Source: DAOTEJ01 sp035454085 (GTDB lineage: Bacteria > Pseudomonadota > Gammaproteobacteria > Burkholderiales > Burkholderiaceae_F). From it: a DNA stretch of 14,639 nt. Shown here piece by piece: positions 1 through 7,216 of the stretch. The position numbers and the translations under genes are program-made. Every line of letters begins with the position of its first letter. The first letter of the stretch is position 1. The DNA is taken from NCBI GenBank assembly GCA_035454085.1, contig DAOTEJ010000067.1:1-14639 (forward strand). The letters run 5' to 3'. The notes under the pieces are model-generated. The model was not told the DNA's origin, ran no database searches, and saw only the letters and a program-made list of their open reading frames with translations.

Positions 1-851
1 AGATCGGTGCGGACCTTCCAGAGTTCCGGAAACAGCACCACGTCCAGCATGCGGCGCAGATAGCTCACGCCGTGCGTGCCGCCGGTGCCGGGCTTGAAGC
101 CGATGATGCGCTCCACCGTGGTCACGTGCCGGAAGCGCCACTGGCGAAAGGCGTCCTCGAGGTCCACCAGTTCCTCGGCCAGTTCGTAGAGCTCCCAGTG
201 CTCGGCGGGTGCGCGGTACACCGCCAGCCACGCCGCCTCGACGCTGGCGTCCAGCCGCCAGGGCGCGGCCGTGTCGCGCGCCAGCACGGCGGGCTCGATC
301 GCCAGGCCGCGCCGCGCCATCAGGCGCACGGCCTCGTCGTAGATCGAGGGCGCGGCCAGCGCCCGCTCGAGTTCGGCGTGGATCGCGGGCTCGTGCGCGT
401 GGGGGCGCAGCATGGCCGGATTCTTGTTGCCGAGGATGAATTCGATCTCGCGGTACTGCCAGCTCTGGAAGCCCGAAGACGAGCCCAGGCTCGGGCGGAT
501 CGCGCTGTACTCCGAGGGCGTCATGGTGGCCAGCACGTTCCACGCCGCCACCAGCTGCTCGAAGATGCGCGCCACCCGCGCCAGCATCTTGAAGGCCGGC
601 GGCAGCGCGTCGGCGCGCAGGCTGGCGCGCGCGCGGCGCAACTCGTGCAGGGCAAGCTTCATCCACAGCTCGCTGGTCTGGTGCTGGACGATGAACAGCA
701 GCTCGTTGGGGTCGGTCGAGCGCGGATGCTGCGCGGCCAGCACGCGGTCCAGGTCCAGGTAGTCGCCGTAGCTCAGGGTGCCGGCGCGCTCCATCTGCGC
801 GCCGTAGTCGGCCGGATCGGGCGCCGCGCCGGTGGGCGTGGGGTCGCTCAT
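1..851 (-). CDS. kynA: Tryptophan 2,3-dioxygenase, nearly complete (3' end cut by window edge)
   Basis: Haem-dependent enzyme that oxidises L-tryptophan to N-formylkynurenine, the first step of the kynurenine pathway; cytoplasmic homotetramer in this family. About 283 residues are visible, close to full length: reading ends at WKVRTDL, where family members usually terminate, so only the last residues and stop are missing. Seen: FIVQHQTSELW, with His57 matching the active-site His of characterised bacterial TDOs (His55 in Xanthomonas); WRFRHVTTVERIIG, with His242 as the axial haem ligand; and GTGGTHG, where Thr256 sits exactly 14 residues after that His, as in the Xanthomonas enzyme (His240/Thr254). 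The ATG at 851 shares one base with the kynU stop (TGATG) and has an AGGTGA ribosome site inside the end of kynU, so translation is probably coupled. Last gene of kynBUA. Confidence 0.96.
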   Translation of the reverse strand, partial: MSDPTPTGAAPDPADYGAQMERAGTLSYGDYLDLDRVLAAQHPRSTDPNELLFIVQHQTSELWMKLALHELRRARASLRADALPPAFKMLARVARIFEQLVAAWNVLATMTPSEYSAIRPSLGSSSGFQSWQYREIEFILGNKNPAMLRPHAHEPAIHAELERALAAPSIYDEAVRLMARRGLAIEPAVLARDTAAPWRLDASVEAAWLAVYRAPAEHWELYELAEELVDLEDAFRQWRFRHVTTVERIIGFKPGTGGTHGVSYLRRMLDVVLFPELWKVRTD

Positions 852-2104
852 CAGGTCACCTGCGCGCGGGCGTGGAACTCGGGCCGGTCCCAGGCGCGCG
901 TGGCCAGCACCTCGCGCAGCGCCTCGACCGCGTCCCACACCTCGGCGTAGCCGTTGTACAGCGGCGCGAAGCCGAAGCGCAGCACGTCGGGCGCGCGAAA
1001 GTCGCCCACCACGCCGCGCGCGATCAGGGCCTGCATCACCGCGTAGCCGTGCGCGTGGGTCAAGCACACCTGGCTGCCGCGCGCCTCGGGCTGCGCCGGG
1101 CTCAGGCGCGCGAGCCCCAGGCCCGCGCACCGCGCCTCGACGAGTTGGGTGAAGAGCGTGGTGAGCGCGACCGACTTGGCGCGCAGGGCCGTCATGCCGG
1201 CGGCGCACACCGTGTCCACGCCCACTTCCAGCGCGGCCAGCGCGATCACCGAAGGCGTGCCCGCCAGGTAGCGCGCCACGCCCGGCGCGGGCCGGTAGTC
1301 GGGGCTGAACTCAAAGGGCGCCGCGTGCCCCATCCAGCCCGAGAGCGGCTGCTCGAAGGCCTCCTGGTGGCGCTGCGCCACCCACAGGAAGGCCGGCGCG
1401 CCGGGGCCGCCGTTGAGGTACTTGTAGCCGCAACCCACCGCGAAGTCGGCATGCGCGGCGTTGAGGTCCACGGGCACCGCGCCGGCCGAATGCGCCAGAT
1501 CCCACACCACCAGCGCGCCCGCGGCGTGCGCGGCGCGGGTGAGCGCGGCCATGTCGTGCATGCGGCCGGTGCGGTAGTTGACGTGGGTGAGCATGAGCAC
1601 GGCCACTTCTTCGTCGAGCGCGGCAGTCAGCTGCTCGGGCGCATCGACCAGACGCAGTTGCACGCCACCGACCAGCCGGCCCAGGCCCTGGGCCATGTAC
1701 AGGTCGGTGGGAAAGTTGTCGCGCTCCGAGACGATCACCCGCCGCCCGGTGCCGCCCTGCATGCGCAGCGCCACGGCGAGCAGCTTGAAGAGGTTGACCG
1801 AGGTGGAGTCAGCGCACACGGTCTCGCCCGGGCGCGCGCCGATCAGCGTGCCGATCTTGCCGCCCACGCGCGCCGGCAGGTCCATCCAGCCCGCGCCGTT
1901 CCACGAGCCAATCAGCCCCTCGCCCCATTCGCGCTCGACCACCTGCGCCACGCGCGCGGGCGTGGCGCGCGGCAAGGCGCCCAGCGAGTTGCCGTCAAGG
2001 TAGATGCGCCCGGCGGGCAGGGCAAAGTGTTCTCGATGCGCGGCCAGCGGATCGGCGCGGTCGAGCGCCAGGCAGTCCTCGCGGGTGGCGGGTGGCGTGC
2101 TCAT
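851..2104 (-). CDS. kynU: Kynureninase
   Basis: PLP enzyme of the aminotransferase fold that hydrolyses L-kynurenine to anthranilate and L-alanine. At 417 residues it has the normal bacterial length. Seen: YLDGNSLGALP near the N-terminus (34-45), SERDNFPTDLYM (126-137), WDLAHSAGAVPVDL with Asp202 expected to hold the PLP pyridine nitrogen, and GCGYKYLNGGPGAP with Lys228 as the Schiff-base lysine (Lys227 in the Pseudomonas fluorescens enzyme). The ATG at 2104 lies 4 bases after the kynB stop and the TGA overlaps the kynA start, so the three genes form one tight transcription unit. The ribosome site is weak, which fits translational coupling to kynB. Together with KynA and KynB it defines the anthranilate route of tryptophan breakdown; no 3-hydroxykynurenine branch gene is in view. 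Confidence 0.97.
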   Translation of the reverse strand: MSTPPATREDCLALDRADPLAAHREHFALPAGRIYLDGNSLGALPRATPARVAQVVEREWGEGLIGSWNGAGWMDLPARVGGKIGTLIGARPGETVCADSTSVNLFKLLAVALRMQGGTGRRVIVSERDNFPTDLYMAQGLGRLVGGVQLRLVDAPEQLTAALDEEVAVLMLTHVNYRTGRMHDMAALTRAAHAAGALVVWDLAHSAGAVPVDLNAAHADFAVGCGYKYLNGGPGAPAFLWVAQRHQEAFEQPLSGWMGHAAPFEFSPDYRPAPGVARYLAGTPSVIALAALEVGVDTVCAAGMTALRAKSVALTTLFTQLVEARCAGLGLARLSPAQPEARGSQVCLTHAHGYAVMQALIARGVVGDFRAPDVLRFGFAPLYNGYAEVWDAVEALREVLATRAWDRPEFHARAQVT

Positions 2105-2108
2105 GGCT

Positions 2109-2732
2109 TCACAGTTCGCGCAGCACGGCGCGCACGGGGCTCGCGTCCGCGCCCGCCAGGCGCAGCGGCAGCGCGATCAGCTCGTAGTCGCCCGCGGCCA
2201 CGGCATCGAGCACCAGGCCCTCGAGCACCGCCAGCCCGTGACGCCGCGCCACCTGGTGCGAAGGCAGGGCCTTGCTTTGCTCCGGGTCGAGCGAGGGAGT
2301 GTCCAGACCCACGAGCCGCACGCCGCGCGCCGCCAGCAGTTCCAGCGTGGCCGGGGCGAAGGCGGTGAAGTGCGGATCCCAGGCCTCGGGCGCCCGCCCA
2401 TACGTGCGCACCAGCACGCGCGGCGGCACTTCGGCCAGGTGCGCCTGAACGTGCTGCGGCTCGATCAGCGGCCCGCAGCCGACGGCGTGGATCACGCGCG
2501 CCGGCCCCAGGTAGGCATCCAGCGGCACCTCGGCCATGCCCGCGCCCGCCGGGTCGTAGTGCAGAGGCGCGTCGGTGTGCGCGCCGGTGTGCGGCGACAG
2601 GCGCAGCTCCGACACGTTGACCGGGCACTCGCCCGCCAGCGTCCAGGTCCAGCGCATCGAGTACGGCGTGTCGCCCGGAAAGACCGGCGTGGCCTCCGAG
2701 ACGAGGGGCGAGATGTCCCACAGACGTTTCAT
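2109..2732 (-). CDS. kynB: Kynurenine formamidase (arylformamidase), cyclase-like KynB
   Basis: Zinc-dependent hydrolase that removes formate from N-formyl-L-kynurenine, linking KynA and KynU. It is 207 residues, typical of bacterial KynB of the cyclase-like superfamily. Seen: MKRLWDISPLVSEATPVFPGD at the N-terminus, the metal motif HTGAHTDAPLH (His48, His52, Asp54, with His58 following), and the second half of the site at LPSHQVARRHG...LEGL (His159, Glu171), matching the His/Glu pair of characterised KynB. First gene of kynBUA. No Shine-Dalgarno is visible before the ATG at 2732, but a TAGAAT -10 element ends 8 bases upstream, so the mRNA may be leaderless or nearly so. The Lrp-type regulator KynR, often encoded divergently beside kynB in related bacteria, is absent here; a metzincin gene on the same strand occupies that place. 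Confidence 0.95.
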   Translation of the reverse strand: MKRLWDISPLVSEATPVFPGDTPYSMRWTWTLAGECPVNVSELRLSPHTGAHTDAPLHYDPAGAGMAEVPLDAYLGPARVIHAVGCGPLIEPQHVQAHLAEVPPRVLVRTYGRAPEAWDPHFTAFAPATLELLAARGVRLVGLDTPSLDPEQSKALPSHQVARRHGLAVLEGLVLDAVAAGDYELIALPLRLAGADASPVRAVLREL

Positions 2733-2740
2733 GGCCGGGC

Positions 2741-2746
2741 ATTCTA
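2741..2746 (-). promoter_or_regulatory. Candidate -10 element for kynBUA (possibly leaderless)
   Basis: On the minus strand this reads TAGAAT, a 5/6 match to the sigma-70 -10 consensus, followed by GCCCGGCC and then the kynB ATG. The -35 position (GTGGGA, 17-base spacer, 2764-2769) is a poor match. If used, transcription would begin within a base or two of the start codon. It lies in the 81-base gap after the metzincin gene, so kynBUA may have its own promoter rather than relying on read-through. Confidence 0.4.
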
Positions 2747-2813
2747 GGCGGCTCGCTCGCGGATCCCACCGGCACGCGCAGGGGCCAGGCCACCCGCCTC
2801 TCGTGCGGCTCGA

Positions 2814-3944
2814 TCAGGCTCGGGCGCGCCGATAGGCGGGCGCCGCATGCGCCCACCAGCCGGCATCGTCGGCCACGCCGCGCGCCCCTCGCGCGCGCGT
2901 GCCCACGGCCCGGGTAATGCGGCCCTCCCAGTCCAGCCCCGGCTCGCTCCACAGCGGCAGGGTCTCGTAGGTGACCGCGGCATCTTCGCCCAGGCCGCCC
3001 ATCACGGTCTGCACACGCAGCCGCGGACTCTGCCAGCCGCGCGCCCAGGCGCAGACCAGGCCGCGCGCGCCGATCGGCCGGCCCGCCGCCGCCAGGCGGT
3101 CGAGGGTGCTCGCCACGCCGAAGGCGGGCGCGTGGCCTGCGCCGATCAGGTGGCCGAGTTCGTGCGCCAGCGTCATGCCCTCGAAGGCCGCACGCGCATC
3201 GACCAGGGCGTAGCGCCGCGCGCCGTCGGCCTGGGCCACGCGCGGCGCATAGCCCGCGAAGCCCGCACGGCGCGCCGCCAAGCCGAAGTCCTGCAACTCG
3301 ATCAGCACGTCCGCGCCGTGCGCCTCGAGCGCAGCGCCCACCGCGCGCGTGTCCGCCGCTTGTTGTTCCGCCCACGCAGTCCAGTGCCCCCAGGGGTCGG
3401 CACCGGCGGGCGCAGCCGCTTGCCCGGCCCGCACGCCCGCCAGTTCCAGCCGCACGAAAGCCGCGCTCGGGCTGCAGGCAAAGGGCAGGTCGGCCCACGC
3501 GATCAGGTGCGCGGCGGCAGCGCGAGAGTCTGCGGCGCAACTCGGCAGTCCGAGCGGCTGCGTGGCACGGCGCAAGACGCTGATGGCGCCGGGACTCAGG
3601 CGCATGGCCACGCGCAGCGTGCAGGGCCTGCGCTGCGAGGTGCACGGGGCCGGAGCAAGAAAGCTCAGGGTCGGCGATCCGGCGAGCGAGCATGGGCGCC
3701 ACGGCTGCTCGGCGCCGGGCCGCCACAGCGCGAGCGCAGCCGCTTGGGCCGGCGCTGCGCGCCACAGCCAGTGCCCGCGCAGTTCGCGCGTGCCCGACCA
3801 CAGGTGCAAGCTCGCATGCCAGCCGTCGTGCGCCGGCCAGGCCAGCCCCGCCCCGGTCGCCACTGCCGTGCCCCAGCGCAGGCGCACCGGGCCGGCGCGA
3901 CCATGGGCGCGCTCGCGCGCGTCAGGCACGGCGCTCGGAGCCAA
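2814..3944 (-). CDS. Predicted metzincin-type zinc metallopeptidase (reprolysin-like C-terminal domain)
   Basis: Up to 376 residues. The C-terminal part holds a complete metzincin signature: LAHELGHLIGAGH, i.e. HExxHxxGxxH with His261, Glu262, His265 and His271, followed about 43 residues later by a Met-turn candidate TVMGG (Met315) and then LWSEPGLDWEGRITRAVG, resembling the 'FSNP...Y.G...G' tail of bacterial M12-like peptidases. The first about 150 residues are not recognised; they are rich in Trp, Ala and Arg. Six cysteines (86, 101, 108, 136, 157, 298) hint at an extracytoplasmic protein, yet no convincing signal peptide is seen. The start is uncertain: TTG at 3944 is the most upstream possibility, there is no ATG near it and no clear ribosome site; GTGs at residues 6, 20 and 28 are alternatives. 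It lies 19 bases after the 91-residue gene (probably co-transcribed) and 81 bases before kynB. Substrate unknown. Confidence 0.78.
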   Translation of the reverse strand: MAPSAVPDARERAHGRAGPVRLRWGTAVATGAGLAWPAHDGWHASLHLWSGTRELRGHWLWRAAPAQAAALALWRPGAEQPWRPCSLAGSPTLSFLAPAPCTSQRRPCTLRVAMRLSPGAISVLRRATQPLGLPSCAADSRAAAAHLIAWADLPFACSPSAAFVRLELAGVRAGQAAAPAGADPWGHWTAWAEQQAADTRAVGAALEAHGADVLIELQDFGLAARRAGFAGYAPRVAQADGARRYALVDARAAFEGMTLAHELGHLIGAGHAPAFGVASTLDRLAAAGRPIGARGLVCAWARGWQSPRLRVQTVMGGLGEDAAVTYETLPLWSEPGLDWEGRITRAVGTRARGARGVADDAGWWAHAAPAYRRARA

Positions 3945-3963
3945 GGCGGCCGCCCGGCCGAGC

Positions 3964-4239
3964 TCAGTCGATCACGACCTGCCCTACCCGACCGCCCTGC
4001 ATGTCGTCGATCGTGTCCTTGGCCGGATTCACCTTCAGCGTGCGCTTCTTCACGCCCTTGCCGCCGTTGTCGGGATCGGCCGCAAAGATCTCGATGCTCA
4101 CCTCGTAGGGCGCCGCGCCATCGGCTGGCTGGCGGATCTCGACCACGCGCGCGATGTGCTGGCCCTGGTCGAACACACGCAAGCGCACGCGGCCCTTGCC
4201 GAGTTCCTTCCATTCGATCCAGTCGTTGAGCTTGGGCAT
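3964..4239 (-). CDS. Small conserved-looking protein of unknown function (91 residues)
   Basis: Not recognised as any named family. It begins MPKLNDWIEWKELGKGRVRL and is a soluble, charged protein with alternating hydrophobic residues suggesting a mostly beta structure (for example RVRLRVFD, YEVSIEIFA, RVGQVVID), with no signal peptide, membrane segment or cysteine. The C-terminal half is basic (GGKGVKKRTLKVNPAK). An in-frame start upstream at 4344 exists, but the ATG at 4239 is chosen because AAGGAGG lies 5 bases before it, the best ribosome site in the window. It is divergent from the CHAT-protein gene and directly upstream of the metzincin gene, so it may be functionally tied to one of them; this is inference from position only. 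Confidence 0.75.
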   Translation of the reverse strand: MPKLNDWIEWKELGKGRVRLRVFDQGQHIARVVEIRQPADGAAPYEVSIEIFAADPDNGGKGVKKRTLKVNPAKDTIDDMQGGRVGQVVID

Positions 4240-4243
4240 GAAA

Positions 4244-4250
4244 CCTCCTT
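4244..4250 (-). promoter_or_regulatory. Strong Shine-Dalgarno (AAGGAGG) of the 91-residue gene
   Basis: The minus strand reads CAAGGAGGTTTCATG. The anti-16S match is essentially complete and the spacing is short (TTTC), which fixes the start at 4239 rather than at the upstream in-frame codon at 4344 and suggests high translation. A TAGGAT hexamer at 4287-4292 could be its -10, giving a leader of about 40 bases, but no -35 is apparent. Confidence 0.75.
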
Positions 4251-4363
4251 GAGTGAACTTGCAGGTGCGATCGACCCCGGCGGCCCATCCTAGCCAGGGA
4301 CGGCAAGGCCGTGGTGCCGCATCCGCCCCTTGCGCGGGATCCAATTGCGGTAGCTTGCCTCGC

Positions 4364-4369
4364 TACACT
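4364..4369 (+). promoter_or_regulatory. Candidate -10 (TACACT) for the CHAT-protein gene
   Basis: CGCTACACTG lies 33 bases before the ATG at 4403, in the 163-base divergent region 4240-4402. TACACT is a 4/6 match to the consensus; no good -35 is found at 16-18 bases (TTGCGG at 4345 is too close). The same GCTACACT string precedes purB. Low confidence. Apart from this and the small gene's ribosome site I see nothing else clear in 4240-4402. Confidence 0.3.
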
Positions 4370-4402
4370 GCGCGCGCCTTCCGCCGCCCCTGTCCACAGC
4401 GC

Positions 4403-7216
4403 ATGCCCGTCCTTTCTGTCCTGCCACTGCTGCTCGTGTTGTGGCTTGTCGGCGCGGGCGCTGCCCAGGCGGCCACCGAGGCCGACCTGGCCCGGGCCCA
4501 GGCCCAGTTCACTGCGCGCGACTACGCCGCCGCCGAGCAGACCGCGCTCTCGGCCCTGGCCGGCGTCGCCCCGGCGCAGGCCGACGCCACGGCCCTGCGC
4601 CTGATGGCCGTGCAGGCCCGCGCGCTGACGCGGCAGGGCAGGCTCGCCGAAGCTGCCCGGCTGCGCGAGGCCATCCTGCCGCGCATGGAGCTCGTGCTCG
4701 GCCCCTACGACCCGGCCGTGCTCGAGGAGTGGCGCGCGCTGGGCGTGCAGTACCACCGCCTCGGCCGGCCCGACGAAGCCCTGGCCACGCTGCGGCGCGC
4801 CGCCGCGCAAGCGCGCGCGGGAGCGGCGCCCGACAGCGAGGCAACGCTGCTGGCCGAGATCTCCCTCGCGCAAACCGAGGCGGCGTTCGGCGACCCCGAC
4901 CCGCCCGCCACACTGGCGCTCGACGTGCTGACGCGCGCCCGTCGCGCGGGCGCCTCCGACGATTTCCAGGACACGCTGCGCTTTGCCGCCGCGCAGGTCC
5001 TGCGCGCCGCGCGCCGCTACGACGAGGCCCTGCCTCTGCTGCGCGAGAGCTTCGAGTACCGCACCCGCACGCTCGGTGCCGAGGCCCCGGCCACCCTCGA
5101 CACGGGACTGATGCTCGCTTGGGTGACGGCGCGCACCGGCCAGGACGAGCTCGGCCTCGCGCTCGCCATGCAACTGTCCGAGGCGGCTGCACGCACGCTG
5201 CCGCCCGATCACCCCATCCGCCTGCGCATCGACTCGCAACGCGCCGAGTTGCTCGGCCGCGAGGGCCGCTATGCCGAAGCCATGGCACTGTACGAGGACA
5301 CGCTGCGCCGCCTGGGCACGCGCCGCGGCGACGATCAGTTGGGCCCCGACACGATCACGCTCTACATCGAGCACGCACTCGAAGCGGGGCAGCCCGCCGC
5401 CTGCGCCCATCTGCCCGCGCTGCGCACCGCGGCGGCCGACACCGCGCCCGGCAGCGTGACGCGCGAGAACCTTGCGGACAGCGAAACCTATTGCCGCATC
5501 CTCGCTGGCGACACGGCCGCTGCACAGCGCGAACTCGAGACCCGGGTCGCCGCCTTGCCGCCCGCCTCGCCCGGCGCGCGCATCGACCGCCTGATGCTCG
5601 CGCGACGCCTGGCCGCTCTGCAGATCGCCAACGGCGACACGGCCGCTGCCCAGCGCCTGCTCGAAGCCACGCTGAGCGAGGCCGAAGTGCTGCGCGCCGA
5701 GAGCCTGCTGGCGCGCCGCGGCGGCTTTGCCGATTGGGTCGACTCGCGCCCCTGGGCCGCGGGCGGACGCAGCCTGGCGCGCCTGTACGCGCAGCAAGGC
5801 CAGACCGACGCCGCGTTCGCCGTGGCCGAGCAACTGAAGGCGCGCCAGATGCTCGACCGGGCGGCGCAGGCCGATGCCGAAGCGGCGCTCTCGCCCGCGC
5901 AGCGCACGCGCGCGCAGGCGGCCCGCGCGACCCTGGCGCAGGCGCAACTGGCCGCCGCGCTCGCGCCCGACGCGGTGGCCCGCGCCCGGGCCGAAGGCGA
6001 GGTACTGCGCGCCGAGTCCGAACTGGCCAGGCTCGCGCGCGAACTCGCTCCGCCCGCAACGGCCCTGCCCGCGCCACGCCCGGGCGAGCTCTTCGTGCAC
6101 GTGGTGGCAGACGGCGACCGAGTCCTGCTGCTGGCACGCACTCCCGACGGTCGAGTGCATGCGGCCCAGACACGCCCGGGCGAGGTGGCCGCCCTGGTGC
6201 GCGCCGCGCGCCGCGCCCTGGGCGGCGAGACCTGGCCCGACTACCTGTGGCGTCTGCCGGACGGGCGCCTCACCGAAGGCCTGTTGCGGCCCGAGCCCGG
6301 CGCGTGGCGGGTGCCGGACGCCGAGGCGCTCGCCCTGCTCGAGGCCGCCTTGACCCAGCCGCTGAGTCCGCACCTGCCCGGCGTGCAGCGCGTGGTGTTC
6401 GCGCCCGACGGGGCGATCGCCCTGCTGCCGATGGAGGCCCTGCGGGTGGACGGCAAGCCCCTGGGTCTGGTGCGCGAGGTGAGCTACGCGCACTCGGCGC
6501 TCGTGGCTCAGGCGGCAACCCAGGCGGCCGCGGCGGCCCGCTCGGCCCCCGACGCGCCGCGCGGCCTGATCGCGCTGGGCGTGGCGCGCCCGGCACTGCA
6601 GCCTGCCACGCTCGACCCGCGCCTGGCCAAGCTGCGCTGGCAGGCGCTGCCGGCCGTGCCCCAGGAGGTCGACACGGTGACGCGCAGCCTGCCGGGCGTG
6701 CCGGCGCGCAAGCTCGCGGATGCGGCGGCCAGCGAATCGGCGGTGCGCGCGCTCGACGCCAGCGGTGCCCTGGGCCAGGCGCGCTACCTGCACGTTGCCG
6801 CGCACGCCTGGTACTCCGACGCCTCGCCGGATCTGTCGGCGCTGGTGCTGGGCGAGTCCTCGCCGGGCCAGGACGCGACTGCGGGCTATCTCACCGCCGC
6901 GGAGTTGCGCGGCCTGCGCCTGCGCGCCGAACTCGTGGTGCTGTCGGCCTGCACGAGTTCAGGCGGCAGCGTGCTCTCGGGCGAGGGTCTGAGCGGGCTC
7001 GCGCACGCCTTGCTCACGGCCGGTGCGCAGGGCGTGGTGGTGTCGCTGTGGCCGGTGGCGGATGCCCCCACCGCGCGACTGATGGAGCAGTTCTACCGCC
7101 GGCTGGGCCAGGGGCAGCGGCCGCCGGCGGCGCTGGCGCAGGCACGGCGCGAACTGCAGCGCCAGGGTGCGCCCGCGCGCGACTGGGCGGGCTTCGTCTA
7201 CTACGGCGCGCCCTAG
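4403..7216 (+). CDS. Exported TPR protein with C-terminal CHAT (caspase/separase-like) protease domain
   Basis: 937 residues. Signal peptide at 1-23 (MPVLSVLPLLLVLWLVGAGAAQA, cut before ATEAD), so the protein is probably periplasmic or secreted. About 25-480 is helical tetratricopeptide repeats (e.g. RQGRLAEAARLREAIL, RLGRPDEALATLRRA, RYDEALPLLRESFEYR, REGRYAEAMALYEDTL). About 478-552 is an Ala/Arg/Glu-rich probable coiled coil. About 562-937 is the CHAT domain, ending in the usual QGVVVSLWPVADAPTARLM ... DWAGFVYYGAP. The presumed catalytic dyad is intact: His801 in LHVAAHAWY and Cys850 in VVLSACTSSGG. The start at 4403 is preferred to an in-frame start at 4253 because it begins the signal peptide exactly; no Shine-Dalgarno is evident. 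The stop interlocks with that of the flavin-reductase gene. CHAT domains belong to the clan CD cysteine peptidases; substrate and partner are unknown. Confidence 0.93.
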   Translation: MPVLSVLPLLLVLWLVGAGAAQAATEADLARAQAQFTARDYAAAEQTALSALAGVAPAQADATALRLMAVQARALTRQGRLAEAARLREAILPRMELVLGPYDPAVLEEWRALGVQYHRLGRPDEALATLRRAAAQARAGAAPDSEATLLAEISLAQTEAAFGDPDPPATLALDVLTRARRAGASDDFQDTLRFAAAQVLRAARRYDEALPLLRESFEYRTRTLGAEAPATLDTGLMLAWVTARTGQDELGLALAMQLSEAAARTLPPDHPIRLRIDSQRAELLGREGRYAEAMALYEDTLRRLGTRRGDDQLGPDTITLYIEHALEAGQPAACAHLPALRTAAADTAPGSVTRENLADSETYCRILAGDTAAAQRELETRVAALPPASPGARIDRLMLARRLAALQIANGDTAAAQRLLEATLSEAEVLRAESLLARRGGFADWVDSRPWAAGGRSLARLYAQQGQTDAAFAVAEQLKARQMLDRAAQADAEAALSPAQRTRAQAARATLAQAQLAAALAPDAVARARAEGEVLRAESELARLARELAPPATALPAPRPGELFVHVVADGDRVLLLARTPDGRVHAAQTRPGEVAALVRAARRALGGETWPDYLWRLPDGRLTEGLLRPEPGAWRVPDAEALALLEAALTQPLSPHLPGVQRVVFAPDGAIALLPMEALRVDGKPLGLVREVSYAHSALVAQAATQAAAAARSAPDAPRGLIALGVARPALQPATLDPRLAKLRWQALPAVPQEVDTVTRSLPGVPARKLADAAASESAVRALDASGALGQARYLHVAAHAWYSDASPDLSALVLGESSPGQDATAGYLTAAELRGLRLRAELVVLSACTSSGGSVLSGEGLSGLAHALLTAGAQGVVVSLWPVADAPTARLMEQFYRRLGQGQRPPAALAQARRELQRQGAPARDWAGFVYYGAP

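Noticed and set aside
872..2368. 498-codon plus-strand frame opposite kynU and kynB
   Set aside because: Antisense shadow of two genes with strong family motifs; no ribosome site or domain of its own.
2101..3801. 566-codon minus-strand frame across kynB and the metzincin gene
   Set aside because: Overlaps two better-supported genes in another frame and is compositionally Arg/Gly/Ala-biased with no motif.
4253..4402. 50-residue N-terminal extension of the CHAT protein
   Set aside because: The extension has no domain and would bury the signal peptide that starts exactly at the 4403 ATG.
3665..6805. 1046-codon open frame antisense to the CHAT gene
   Set aside because: It lies opposite a gene with clear domains, has Arg/Gln/Gly-biased composition and no recognisable motif; long antisense frames are expected at about 70% GC where stop codons are rare.
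4403..7216. CHAT gene as part of a type III-E CRISPR or other defence system
   Set aside because: The protein has a signal peptide and there is no CRISPR array, Cas gene, nuclease or toxin-like neighbour in the window.
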